A stretch of 18,677 nucleotides of DNA from JBMORO01 sp049322295 (lineage in GTDB: Bacteria; Patescibacteriota; Minisyncoccia; RBG-13-40-8-A): assembly GCA_049322295.1 (NCBI GenBank), contig JBMORO010000006.1, forward strand, positions 1 through 18,677, read 5' to 3'. Made by a program: the position numbers and the translations under genes. The notes beneath the pieces are model-generated. The model was not told the DNA's origin and ran no database searches. It saw nothing but the letters and a program-made list of their open reading frames with translations. How positions within the stretch are numbered: position 1 is the first letter of the stretch; the number at the start of each line of letters is the position of its first letter. Below are positions 5,761-13,490 of the stretch, one piece after another.

Positions 5761-7074
5761 TTATTCTATTTCTTTCCAATCTATAATCTGCCAGGATGCG
5801 CCAGGTCCACTGGTAAATTTAACATCTGCCAATCCTGTTTCGTAAGTAACTTCGGCGTTGGAGCTGAGACGAAGAGCATAAGCCGTTGCTTCTTTTAAGT
5901 CAGCATTAGAAGAGAGGACAATTGAACCCTGACTGGCGTATAGAATAGCGGTTTTGGTATTGCTGGTAGCATAAATAGCCGGACTGGCGGGATCAACCGA
6001 AGAATTGGTGGAGAGCATCATTAAATAGCTACCCACAGACGAACCGCATCCGCCTCCCACAAATCCTTCTGAACCGCAAATTATGACATTACTTGATATC
6101 GATATTTGACCATTGGCAACCATCGCATCGCTTAAAGATCCGTAGCTGGAATCTAATTTAATTTTGGCATTGGAATCAAGGGTAATGTTGCCTGTTACCC
6201 AGATGGTGCCGGTAACTGTTAATATAGCATTATTGGTTATAATAAGATTCCCCTCAATTTTTATTGGCCCGAGAGAATCTTTGCTATTGCCACCCAGAGT
6301 ATAATCGCTCATTGTTCCACCCGCAGCAGCTGAGTTTTTCCAATCAATAATTTTTTGTTCGGAAATAGGCATTTGTCCAATTTCTGGATCCGGGCTGCCC
6401 GGAAAATAACTTCCGGCAGTTGTATTATTGATGGTTTGGTAATAAGCCCCGTTTTCAATGTTGGAGTTTAAGATAGTATTAGCATGAGCATTGCCGTCAT
6501 TAGAGGATGGGCTATATTTTAAAACTTTCAGTCCGTCGATCTTTCCACTCGAAGAAGTCGAATAAGCATCGCCGCGAACCACTGCATTGGGGCTGCCGGT
6601 AATTGGGCCATTGGAATAGATGTTGCCATTAACCCGACTATTGGATTCCATAGTAAGACCGCCGGCGCCAACCTGGACCCCATAATGGAAATTTGCTTCA
6701 TTGGTTGTAATAATAAGTATCGCTTCTATTTTTCTGATTCGGTTATTTGCATTTCCTTGAGAAGTAATAATTTTAGAATTACTGATCGGGTCATCAACTA
6801 TATTTATTGTAACACTTCCCTCTTCAACCGCCAAAGAATAGCTGCTGAGAATTTCCATATCCGAATTTATTAAACGAAGAAGAGCGTCTTCAATACCTCC
6901 CTCAGCAGTATAATACGCTTTGGCAGAATAAATATCATTTCTTATTGACTTAATACTGTTTAAACTAATATAACCAGCACTTAAAATAATAACCAAACCC
7001 GCCACTAATACTAAAAAGATAGCCAAAATGGCAACGAAACCATTAGAATAATTTTTGCATTTAAAACTATACAT
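5761..7074 (-). CDS. PilX/GspK-like minor prepilin with large repetitive beta-rich domain
   Basis: 437 aa. The N-terminus has a short basic leader, G12 and a hydrophobic helix (about 13-36). Unlike a classical prepilin it has no Glu at position +5 after the glycine (FVAIL), which is also seen in tip pseudopilins of the GspK/PilX type. TAEGGIEDAL at 56-65 is a hallmark of PilX-like proteins. Residues from about 135 on are rich in N/S/G with short repeated turns (SNSRVNGNIYSNGPITG, LDSNAKIKLDSS, SSNADLKEATAYAL), consistent with a right-handed beta-helix or bactofilin-like coil. The ATG overlaps the preceding stop by 1 nt (TAATG). It probably caps or initiates the fibre; the surface domain could be an adhesin. 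Tip placement is inference. Confidence 0.78.
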   Translation of the reverse strand: MYSFKCKNYSNGFVAILAIFLVLVAGLVIILSAGYISLNSIKSIRNDIYSAKAYYTAEGGIEDALLRLINSDMEILSSYSLAVEEGSVTINIVDDPISNSKIITSQGNANNRIRKIEAILIITTNEANFHYGVQVGAGGLTMESNSRVNGNIYSNGPITGSPNAVVRGDAYSTSSSGKIDGLKVLKYSPSSNDGNAHANTILNSNIENGAYYQTINNTTAGSYFPGSPDPEIGQMPISEQKIIDWKNSAAAGGTMSDYTLGGNSKDSLGPIKIEGNLIITNNAILTVTGTIWVTGNITLDSNAKIKLDSSYGSLSDAMVANGQISISSNVIICGSEGFVGGGCGSSVGSYLMMLSTNSSVDPASPAIYATSNTKTAILYASQGSIVLSSNADLKEATAYALRLSSNAEVTYETGLADVKFTSGPGASWQIIDWKEIE

Positions 7075-7601
7075 TATTTCCTGATATTAGCTAATGAGTT
7101 CAAACTATAAGAGAAACGATATTTAGGAGCCGAGGTATCATATTCTATTGTTAGATTAATTCTAACTGAATCGGGACTAGAAGGAAGATGGTCAAATTCT
7201 AATTTTGTGACTTTAAAGTTTTCTGAAATTAATATTTGGGGATTTTGACCCTCTCTTTTTAAATAAACTTTTCCGTTATCTAAATAAAAATCTATATAAC
7301 CAATCTTCTCACCAGATGGTATCTGTTGGGAAGTCATCAAACTCAACTGACCAAGAGGAGAATTAAAAATACTTGTAGGAACATAGATATCATCCGCTCT
7401 TTTTACTTCATAAGATATTGATTTTATAATCGAATAGGCGGCTGAAGAGATGTCTTTTTTAATTTTACTTTTAGTATTCGCCTCTATAAAAGTTAAAGCA
7501 AAAAGAGTAATAGAAATTATTAAGATTATAAAAATAGAGACATAGATAACAAGCTCAATAAGAGTAAAGCCCCACTTATTTATTTTTTTAAATCTCTTCA
7601 T
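7074..7601 (-). CDS. Prepilin-like protein (PilW/GspJ-type), class III N-terminus
   Basis: 175 aa. The leader MKRFKKINKWG is followed by FTLIELVIYVSIFIILI: a PilD cleavage site after G11, Glu at +5 and a hydrophobic alpha1-N helix that both anchors the precursor and packs the fibre. The C-terminal part (YIDFYLDNGKVYLKREGQNPQILISENFKVTKLEF) is the beta-sheet head typical of GspJ/PilW-like minor pilins. The ATG is immediately adjacent to the stop of the previous gene (no gap) and its own stop overlaps the next start by 1 nt. No SD is evident, so coupling is likely. The prepilin call is secure; the PilW name is by gene order and domain pattern. Confidence 0.85.
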   Translation of the reverse strand: MKRFKKINKWGFTLIELVIYVSIFIILIISITLFALTFIEANTKSKIKKDISSAAYSIIKSISYEVKRADDIYVPTSIFNSPLGQLSLMTSQQIPSGEKIGYIDFYLDNGKVYLKREGQNPQILISENFKVTKLEFDHLPSSPDSVRINLTIEYDTSAPKYRFSYSLNSLANIRK

Positions 7602-8123
7602 TTATTCTCGCCAATTTGTTAAATAGGTTACTAAATTCTCAGTTCCAGCTCCCTGACGATCAACCCAAGTTATTGTCACTGTTACTTTTCTTGTATTGGG
7701 ATCGTCATTTAATGGATTATAAACTTGTTCAATATTATCATTTGTGTCGCGGGATACTCGATTAAAAATAATTGATCTTATAAAACCATTTATTGTTTCA
7801 CTACCAGAAACAATATCCCAACTGCTACTGGCTCTAACCGGGTGATAATTAACCCCACTACTAAGAGTTCCGAGTCCATCAACTGACCAGTCATTGAAGT
7901 CTCGAAAATTTCTAATTGCTTCTACCCCTTCTTCGGCTAAAGAAATGGCTTCTAATCTTGCTCGACTCCGATCTGTTACTCTGGCATCAATAATAAAAAA
8001 ACCTAAAATAGCAAAAAAGGCCAAAACAATAATGGCTATTACTACCACAATCTCAATAATGGTAAATCCCCGCCTAACGATGGGCAGGCTTTTTTTATTG
8101 AATATCCATTTGATTCCAAACAT
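7602..8123 (-). CDS. Prepilin-like protein (PilV/GspI-type)
   Basis: About 173 aa from the ATG at 8123, chosen because AAAGGAA lies 4 nt upstream; an in-frame earlier start at 8171 would add an implausible Met-rich extension. The leader ends RRG, followed by FTIIEIVVVIAIIVLAFFAI, with cleavage after Gly and Glu at +5. The segment RARLEAISLAEEGVEAIRNFRDFNDW is the A-E-E-G-V-E-A-x-R-N motif typical of PilV/GspI minor pilins. The start lies inside the end of the upstream prepilin gene (29-nt overlap). Exceptionally for this operon it has its own SD, perhaps because the overlap prevents simple reinitiation. Confidence 0.85.
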   Translation of the reverse strand: MFGIKWIFNKKSLPIVRRGFTIIEIVVVIAIIVLAFFAILGFFIIDARVTDRSRARLEAISLAEEGVEAIRNFRDFNDWSVDGLGTLSSGVNYHPVRASSSWDIVSGSETINGFIRSIIFNRVSRDTNDNIEQVYNPLNDDPNTRKVTVTITWVDRQGAGTENLVTYLTNWRE

Positions 8124-8964
8124 AAGTTCCTTTGGTAACACTAGCTGATAAATCATCATCATAATGAGCAATTTCTTTTTCTATGCCATCTTGGATAATG
8201 TAAATATAAACCTCTTCAGTATTTTTGCCGTCATTTCGATCCCGATGGATACATAAAATAGTAGTTGGGTCTAACTGGTGGGTATGAATAATAAAATGTT
8301 GGGATACATTATTAACTAAAAATTCTCCCTCCCAATCAAAGCCGGCAGGAGAAAAATATCCTGCCATAGAAACCTGTTCTATCTGACCAGCATTCACGAA
8401 ATCAAATTTCAAAGTTGTCGCTCCAGCTATGCTCCAGCCCAAATCAAAATGAGTATGTCTTGAATCAATTATCCGACCAGCGCTCGATACTGGCGGTGAC
8501 TGCGTACTTATTTTCCCCGAGAGATAAATATAAATAGTTCTTTCCTCATTGGTAGCCGCTGAACGAATTGTTATAAAGCCATAGTTATTCGTTATCCCAT
8601 CTAAACGATTAAAAACAACTTCACTAACCCCCCCATTTAAAACAATATTAGAAATACTAAGCGGAAGAGGTATATCGTGAATCTCGTCAAAGGAAATGTC
8701 CCGAGCAGTGTAATTTGGGCCTTTAAACAAAACATATCTATCAGGATCTGATAGAGTATCAAAATAAATTCCGTATTGAGCCGCTTGTTCGGAGGCAAGA
8801 GTTTTATTTCTTGCCAAATTCAGAGTGCTAAAAATATTATCATAACAAGTATCAAAATCGGTCTTTCTAGTAAGGATAAAAAAGGTGGAAATAGATAAAA
8901 CTAAAACGACCATTAAAACGCTGAAAACAACCAAAAATTCAATTAAAGTAAATCCTTTTTTCAT
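8095..8964 (-). CDS. Prepilin-like protein with His-containing C-terminal domain
   Basis: 289 aa. The very short leader MKKG is followed by FTLIEFLVVFSVLMVVLVL (Glu at +5), a class III/GspH-like prepilin N-terminus. Residues about 35-150 form a FimT/GspH-like head (CYDNIFSTLNLARNKTLASEQAAQYG). A second domain of about 130 residues follows, with a histidine-containing motif (SRHTHFDLGW, then FIIHTHQLD and ILCIHRDRNDG), which I think recurs in CPR prepilins but cannot name. It starts 2 nt after pilC and is the first prepilin of the set, so it may be the major pilin or a decorated minor one. No SD is seen. Confidence 0.82.
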   Translation of the reverse strand: MKKGFTLIEFLVVFSVLMVVLVLSISTFFILTRKTDFDTCYDNIFSTLNLARNKTLASEQAAQYGIYFDTLSDPDRYVLFKGPNYTARDISFDEIHDIPLPLSISNIVLNGGVSEVVFNRLDGITNNYGFITIRSAATNEERTIYIYLSGKISTQSPPVSSAGRIIDSRHTHFDLGWSIAGATTLKFDFVNAGQIEQVSMAGYFSPAGFDWEGEFLVNNVSQHFIIHTHQLDPTTILCIHRDRNDGKNTEEVYIYIIQDGIEKEIAHYDDDLSASVTKGTYVWNQMDIQ

Positions 8965-8966
8965 TT

Positions 8967-10196
8967 TTATAAGGTTTGCATCATTGAATACATCGGCTGA
9001 ATCATAGAAACAGCAAAAAATCCTACTATAGCTCCAATAACAATCATTAAAATTGGCTCAATTACAGAAGTAAGATTTTCGGTAATATTGGTAACTTCCT
9101 CCTCATAAAAATCAGCTAAACGTTTCATAATATCAGAGAGTTCTCCCGTTTGTTCTCCTACTCCAACCATCTGAATTGTAATGGAAGGATAGATTTCATT
9201 ATATTTTTCTAAAGATTCTTGGAGATTTTTTCCTTTTTTAATTTCAGCCGTTATATCAATCAAAGATTTTGAATAAAAAATATTACCCACTGTCTGGGCA
9301 GTTATGGCTAGAGATTCAACAAGTGGTACCCCACTTTCCATCAAAGAAGAAAAACTTCTAGCAAATTTAGCACAATTTATTTTTTGGGTTAATTTTTTAA
9401 AAAATGGGGATCTTAAAAAGATCCAGCCTATTAAATACTTACCCTGTTTAGTTTTCAAAAGTTTGATTAAAGATATCAATAAAATTAAAAAAATAATTAT
9501 CCCGATAAGGAAATAATTACTCAAAAAATCACTAACAGTTATTACAATTTGGGTGGTGAAAGGAAGGCTTACATTAAGTTCCTTAAACATAGCAGTTATT
9601 TTGGGAACAACTGTAATCATCATCAAGGTTCCAATTCCTATCATAGCTACAACGATTACTGTTGGGTAAACCATCGCTCCTCTTACTTTAGTCCTGAAAT
9701 CGTGGTCTTTTTTTAAATATTGAGCTAATATCTTTAAGACTTCCTCTAAATTTCCTCCTTTCTCACCCACCCTTACCATACTTACAAAAAAGTTATTAAA
9801 TACCTTAGGATATTTAGCTAAATTATCAGCGAAAGTTTCTCCTTTTTTAATCCCATTAATTAGCTGATTAATAATCTTTTTAAAGGTTTGATTATTGGTT
9901 TGCTTGGTTAATACCTCTAATGCTTTGTGAAGAGAGAAACCAGCTCCAATCATTACCGCCAAATGACGAGTAAATATTAATTTCTCAACCAAAGAAACTC
10001 TTTTAAAAATTCCTTTTAATTTAATAAAAAAAGGAATTTTTTGTTTTTTCCTTTCTTCTTCTAATGACCGACTGGAAATCAAAATAAGTCCTCCCTGTCT
10101 TAAGGCGTGGGCCAAACTTCCTTCATCTTTGGCCTCTAATGTTCCTGTTTTTGTTTCTCCGCTTTGGGTCTTAGCCGTGTAATAAAAAATAGGCAT
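8967..10196 (-). CDS. pilC: PilC, type IV pilus inner-membrane platform protein
   Basis: 409 aa from the ATG at 10196. The upstream TTG at 10241 would begin in an AT-rich repeat and add 15 residues not typical of PilC; MPIFYYTAKTQSGE is the usual N-terminus. Two tandem T2SSF/GspF domains are visible: FTRHLAVMIGAGFSLHKALE (75-94) matched by FARSFSSLMESGVPLVESLA (278-297), and VRVGEKGGNLEEVL (141-154) matched by VGVGEQTGELSDIM (344-357). Membrane helices lie at about 175-195, 228-246 and 378-397. It transmits PilB rotation to pilin insertion. It is separated from pilB by a plus-strand gene. A TATAAT-like box about 50 nt upstream (10250-10255) is a weak promoter candidate. Confidence 0.95.
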   Translation of the reverse strand: MPIFYYTAKTQSGETKTGTLEAKDEGSLAHALRQGGLILISSRSLEEERKKQKIPFFIKLKGIFKRVSLVEKLIFTRHLAVMIGAGFSLHKALEVLTKQTNNQTFKKIINQLINGIKKGETFADNLAKYPKVFNNFFVSMVRVGEKGGNLEEVLKILAQYLKKDHDFRTKVRGAMVYPTVIVVAMIGIGTLMMITVVPKITAMFKELNVSLPFTTQIVITVSDFLSNYFLIGIIIFLILLISLIKLLKTKQGKYLIGWIFLRSPFFKKLTQKINCAKFARSFSSLMESGVPLVESLAITAQTVGNIFYSKSLIDITAEIKKGKNLQESLEKYNEIYPSITIQMVGVGEQTGELSDIMKRLADFYEEEVTNITENLTSVIEPILMIVIGAIVGFFAVSMIQPMYSMMQTL

Positions 10197-10200
10197 ACAT

Positions 10201-10270
10201 TTTTTAAAATTTCGAAATTCGAATATCGAAATCCGAAACAATTACCAAAATTATAATTTTCAAATTTTCA
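10201..10270. repeat. Left AT-rich intergenic repeat (inverted relative to 11222-11292)
   Basis: The sequence is built from TTCGAAATTCGAATATCG-like steps followed by AATCCGAAACAA (10230-10241), ACCAAAATT and CAAATTTTCAAAA. The same words recur in inverted orientation at 11222-11292. A perfect 14-bp palindrome, AAAATTATAATTTT, sits at 10247-10260. It lies just upstream of pilC. Confidence 0.65.
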
Positions 10271-10297
10271 AAACACCCTAATTATTTCGACCTGCTA

Positions 10298-10326
10298 TTG
10301 ACAAGATTTTTTAGATGATATATAAT
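10298..10326 (+). promoter_or_regulatory. Perfect consensus sigma70 promoter for the inserted membrane-protein gene
   Basis: TTGACA (10298-10303), 17-nt spacer, TATAAT (10321-10326): a full match to the sigma70 consensus. The SD AAAGGAGG at 10343-10350 follows. This is the strongest-looking promoter in the window and points away from pilC. Confidence 0.92.
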
Positions 10327-10357
10327 GTAAGTAAATCTAAAGAAAGGAGGTATAGTG

Positions 10358-11164
10358 ATGAAAAAATCACTAAAAGTCTTTCTGGCTTGTTTTTTAGGCG
10401 CTGGCATTGGCACTTTAACAGCACTTCAAATCAACGGCTATTTCTGGTGGCTCGGTCTTCTGGTTGGTGGATTGGTGGGATATCTCTCGTACGAATTCAA
10501 AGCAGTGCTTAAAGCAGTTCCTGGGGCGTGGAGAACAGTTGTGGAATCATGGCCTACTAAAGAATGGTGGCGAGGATTCTGGACGTATTTGGGTTCCTGG
10601 GTAATTTTTAGCCTAGACGCTTGTATTGGTTTTCTTGTTCTGATAAATATTTTGTTCTGGGCTATAAGCGAATGGAAAACATCCTATATTTTGTATTCTG
10701 TTTGGACTCTTTTTGGCATGGTCGTTTTTTTGTCTCTCTATACTACCGCAGCGACATTAAGAGCAGAAGACCTAACTGAAAAAAAGATAAGGAAATATAG
10801 GGCGACCATTCGAGAATGGAATCCTATACGACTTTATTTTTGGCTGCTCCCCAAATACACTGTTCTTTATTCGATCTGGCTGCTAAAAGGGACGTTACAC
10901 ATCCCCGGATTTATCTGGAAGGCGCTTCCTGCTCTCGGCCGGTTTGTTAAAATCCTGTTCAGATTTATAAAAACCTTATTTATCCTCATCCACTCCGAAA
11001 TTCGTCTGCTCTGCGGAATTGATGCGGCTATCGGTGCTGCCGTCGGCTATTTTGCCGACAATGTGATAATCGGTGCCCTTGCTGGAGGAGTATTCGGATT
11101 ATTGAACTATGAAATTATCTCTGTCCGCGTCCTCCATCTCAATGCCTCTAAAATCAAAACCTAA
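10358..11164 (+). CDS. Polytopic membrane protein with duplicated Gly-rich hairpin, unknown function
   Basis: 268 aa from the ATG at 10358 (7 nt after AAAGGAGG); GTG at 10355 is an alternative one codon earlier. Several hydrophobic helices are visible (about 5-24, 28-46, 75-103, 108-130, 158-176, 222-255). The N- and C-terminal hairpins resemble each other: WWLGLLVGGLVGYLSYEF (30-47) against VIIGALAGGVFGLLNYEI (236-253), each preceded by a GAxIG-type segment, suggesting internal duplication with glycine-zipper packing. A charged cytoplasmic loop (RAEDLTEKKIRKYRATIREW, about 135-154) lies between. It has its own consensus promoter and terminator, is oriented against its neighbours, and is clearly less AT-rich than they are. 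I do not recognise the family. It interrupts pilB-pilC and looks acquired. Confidence 0.75.
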   Translation: MKKSLKVFLACFLGAGIGTLTALQINGYFWWLGLLVGGLVGYLSYEFKAVLKAVPGAWRTVVESWPTKEWWRGFWTYLGSWVIFSLDACIGFLVLINILFWAISEWKTSYILYSVWTLFGMVVFLSLYTTAATLRAEDLTEKKIRKYRATIREWNPIRLYFWLLPKYTVLYSIWLLKGTLHIPGFIWKALPALGRFVKILFRFIKTLFILIHSEIRLLCGIDAAIGAAVGYFADNVIIGALAGGVFGLLNYEIISVRVLHLNASKIKT

Positions 11165-11180
11165 AAAGCCAAGACCCTGT

Positions 11181-11219
11181 GGGTCAGGAGAAAAACTTTC
11201 TCCTGACCCTTCTTTTTTA
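11181..11219 (+). terminator. Rho-independent terminator of the inserted gene
   Basis: GGGTCAGGAGAAA pairs with TTTCTCCTGACCC (13 bp, loop AAC; 11181-11209), followed by the T-rich tract TTCTTTTTTAT. On the minus strand no T-run follows the stem, so it should stop only plus-strand transcription and let any pilB read-through pass. Confidence 0.92.
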
Positions 11220-11221
11220 TT

Positions 11222-11292
11222 TAAATTTTTAAAATCCTGATTCGAATATTTTTTGAAATTTGAATTTTGGTCATTTGAATTTGTTTCGGATT
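11222..11292. repeat. Right AT-rich intergenic repeat, inverted partner of 10201-10270
   Basis: Read on the minus strand it gives AATCCGAAACAA (11281-11292, 12/12 identical to 10230-10241), then ATTCAAATG, ACCAAAATT, CAAATTTCAAAAA and ATTCGAAT. The order of words matches the left copy, with small indels. A further CGGATTTCG/TTCGGATTT pair follows at about 11314-11336, before the pilB stop. Confidence 0.65.
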
Positions 11293-11338
11293 GGCCAAAC
11301 CACCCCAAGCCTACCGGATTTCGTGCTTCGGATTTGCA

Positions 11339-13099
11339 TCACTCACTAGTGACCCTAAGAATTTCTTCTAAGGAAGTAATTCCTTGAATAGCTTTTACAA
11401 AACCATCTTCTAACATAATTAGCATTCCTTCTTTTCTGGCTTGGGTTTCTATTTCATCAGTGGTTGCTCTTTTAACAATCATCTCTTTAATTGCCTCACT
11501 GACTTCTAAGACCTCTCTAATTCCTATTCTCTCTCGATACCCCTCTGGGCAATCCTTACTAGATTTTGGCTTATAAAAATCAATATTTTCCCATTTAGCA
11601 TCATCTTTAATAACCTTCTCTCTTTTTAAAGTCCTTAATAAACCCTCCATATCAATTTCTTTACTCATTTCCTCAATCTCTGTTTTGGTTAAATGGTATT
11701 TTTCTCGACTCTCAGGACAAAGTCGACGAGCTAATCTTTGAGCTAAAACAACATTAACCGTAGAAGCAATAAGAAATGGTTCTACGCCCATATCTATTAA
11801 CCGAGGAATAGCCCCAGCTGCTGTATTAGTATGGAGAGTTGAAAGAACTAAATGACCAGTTAAAGCAGCATTAATTGCTAAATTAGCAGTTTCACTATCT
11901 CTGATTTCTCCAACCATAATAATATTTGGATCCTGTCTCACTAAGGCTCTTAAACCAGTGGCAAAAGTAAAACCAATGGCTGGGTTAACTTGGGTTTGAT
12001 TTACTCGAGGAATCTGATATTCAATTGGGTCTTCAATAGTGCAAATATTAACTCCGGGTTGATTTAAAATTTCCAAAATAGTATAAAGAGTAGTTGTTTT
12101 ACCACAACCAGTAGGCCCAGTGGCTAAAATCATGCCGTAAGGTTTTTTAATTGCCCGATAGATTATTTCTAAGGCCTCGCCCCAAAATCCTAAACTTTCT
12201 AAAGTAAATTTTTTACCATCTTCCAATAAAAGACGGAGGGCTAATTTTTCGCCAAAAAAAGTAGGCAAAATAGAAACCCGGAAAGAAATTTTCTCTTCTT
12301 TGGTTTCTATTTTAAACCTACCATCCTGAGGTAAGCGATGTTCGTCCAGTTTTAGATTAGATAGAACTTTGATTCGAGCCACTATCCCAGCATGAATCTG
12401 TTTGGGCAAAATCATGGCATCATGTAATACTCCATCAATTCGATAACGAACAACCACATCCTTTTCTCCTGGCTCGACATGAATATCGGAAGCTCTTTGT
12501 AAAATAGCATGTTTTATTAATGTATCTACAATTTTGATAATTGGTAATTCCTGAGCAACTTTTTCTAATTCACCTTTTTCTTCTTCTTTGCCAGCAACTA
12601 TTTTTAATTTGGGTAAGGGAGTCTTTTTTGCTTCTTTTTTTATAATTTCTCCGAATTCGGCCTCTAGACTTTTTTGATATCTTTTAAGGATTTCTTCAAT
12701 GCTTTCTCGAAAAGTGAAACGAGGTTTGATTTTCAAATTAGTTGTCTTTTTAATAAAATCGATAGTTTGCAAATCAGAAGGGTCTAACATTGCCACTTCT
12801 AATTCATCTTTTGTTTTTTTAATAGCTATAATATTATTTTTTCGGGCAATCGGTTCGGGAATAATTCTTAGAGTATCGGGATCAATATCCATTTTTTTAA
12901 GATCAACAAAAGGAATACCTAATATATAGGCCTTTAGTTTAATCAAGTCTTTCTCCGAAATAAGATGTTCTTCTAAAACAACATCTTCCAAGCTTTTATC
13001 GTTCTTTTGACTAATCTTTTCTGCTTTATCAAGTTGGTCTTTCTTAATTAATCCCTTATCGAGAAGAAAGGCTTTTAATTGCTGAGATGATACTTGCAT
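11339..13099 (-). CDS. pilB: PilB, type IV pilus extension ATPase (GspE family)
   Basis: 586 aa. The N-terminal MshEN/T2SSE_N-like domain (about 1-145, including LISEKDLIKLKAYILGIPFVDL) binds the inner-membrane complex. The hexameric ATPase core carries Walker A GPTGCGKTT (328-336), an Asp box CTIEDPIEYQ (353-362), Walker B IIMVGEIRDSETA (393-405) and a His box TGHLVLSTLHTN (414-425). In most PilB/GspE proteins a four-Cys zinc site follows RRLC; here only C461 (RRLCPES) and C517 (KDCPEGYRERIGI) remain, so the zinc site is probably lost. It starts 3 nt after the second receiver's stop, linking signalling and motor genes. N1N2-type extension and length fit PilB rather than PilT. No SD precedes the ATG. 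Confidence 0.96.
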   Translation of the reverse strand: MQVSSQQLKAFLLDKGLIKKDQLDKAEKISQKNDKSLEDVVLEEHLISEKDLIKLKAYILGIPFVDLKKMDIDPDTLRIIPEPIARKNNIIAIKKTKDELEVAMLDPSDLQTIDFIKKTTNLKIKPRFTFRESIEEILKRYQKSLEAEFGEIIKKEAKKTPLPKLKIVAGKEEEKGELEKVAQELPIIKIVDTLIKHAILQRASDIHVEPGEKDVVVRYRIDGVLHDAMILPKQIHAGIVARIKVLSNLKLDEHRLPQDGRFKIETKEEKISFRVSILPTFFGEKLALRLLLEDGKKFTLESLGFWGEALEIIYRAIKKPYGMILATGPTGCGKTTTLYTILEILNQPGVNICTIEDPIEYQIPRVNQTQVNPAIGFTFATGLRALVRQDPNIIMVGEIRDSETANLAINAALTGHLVLSTLHTNTAAGAIPRLIDMGVEPFLIASTVNVVLAQRLARRLCPESREKYHLTKTEIEEMSKEIDMEGLLRTLKREKVIKDDAKWENIDFYKPKSSKDCPEGYRERIGIREVLEVSEAIKEMIVKRATTDEIETQARKEGMLIMLEDGFVKAIQGITSLEEILRVTSE

Positions 13100-13102
13100 A
13101 AT

Positions 13103-13471
13103 TTATCTTTTTAAAAAATCCTTTATTTTACCCACCACATCCTCTAATTTATAATTGGCTTTTACTAAATAAGTGGTTGCCCCTAATTCAATGGCCTTCT
13201 CAACATCACCTATTCCTTCAAGATTAGTTAGAACAATTACTGGGATATCTTTCAATTCTTGGTCGGCTTTAAGTTCTTTTAAAACTTCAAAACCATCTTT
13301 TTTAGGAAGAATGAGATCTAATAAAATAAGATCTGGTTTCTCTTCCCTGGTTATTTTTAGACCTTCTTCGCCGTCAAAAGCTGAAAGAATCTTAAATCCT
13401 TCCTGTTTGAGGATTTCATTCAATTCTTTTTGAAGAGTGAGTTCGTCTTCAACGAAAAGAATCTTAGCCAT
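13103..13471 (-). CDS. Stand-alone CheY-like response regulator receiver (second copy)
   Basis: 122 aa, a receiver domain only. Acidic pocket E8/D9, phospho-acceptor D52 in LILLDLILPKKDG, T82 in VIVLTNLEG and K104 in YLVKAN are all present, so it should be phosphorylatable and act by protein contact, like CheY, PilG or PilH. It has no DNA-binding output domain. It is followed 3 nt later by pilB and preceded 19 nt earlier by a close paralogue; 150 bp of the two genes are identical (13227-13376). It is likely to be phosphorylated by the kinase encoded just upstream and to act on the pilus motor, which is inferred from position. Confidence 0.92.
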   Translation of the reverse strand: MAKILFVEDELTLQKELNEILKQEGFKILSAFDGEEGLKITREEKPDLILLDLILPKKDGFEVLKELKADQELKDIPVIVLTNLEGIGDVEKAIELGATTYLVKANYKLEDVVGKIKDFLKR

Positions 13472-13490
13472 GGTTTTAATTTATTAATGT

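Noticed and set aside
10197..10241. 15-residue N-terminal extension of PilC from a TTG start
   Set aside because: It is encoded wholly by the AATATCGAAATTC-type repeat, and PilC proteins normally begin at the MPxFxYxAxTxxG motif.
11181..11209. Terminator for pilB on the minus strand
   Set aside because: On the minus strand the stem is followed by ACAGGGTC with no U-tract, so it should not stop pilB transcription.
11099..11308. 69-codon minus-strand open frame over the terminator and right repeat
   Set aside because: It runs through a clear hairpin terminator and AT-rich repeat, and its composition (N/K/F/S-rich) comes from the repeat words.
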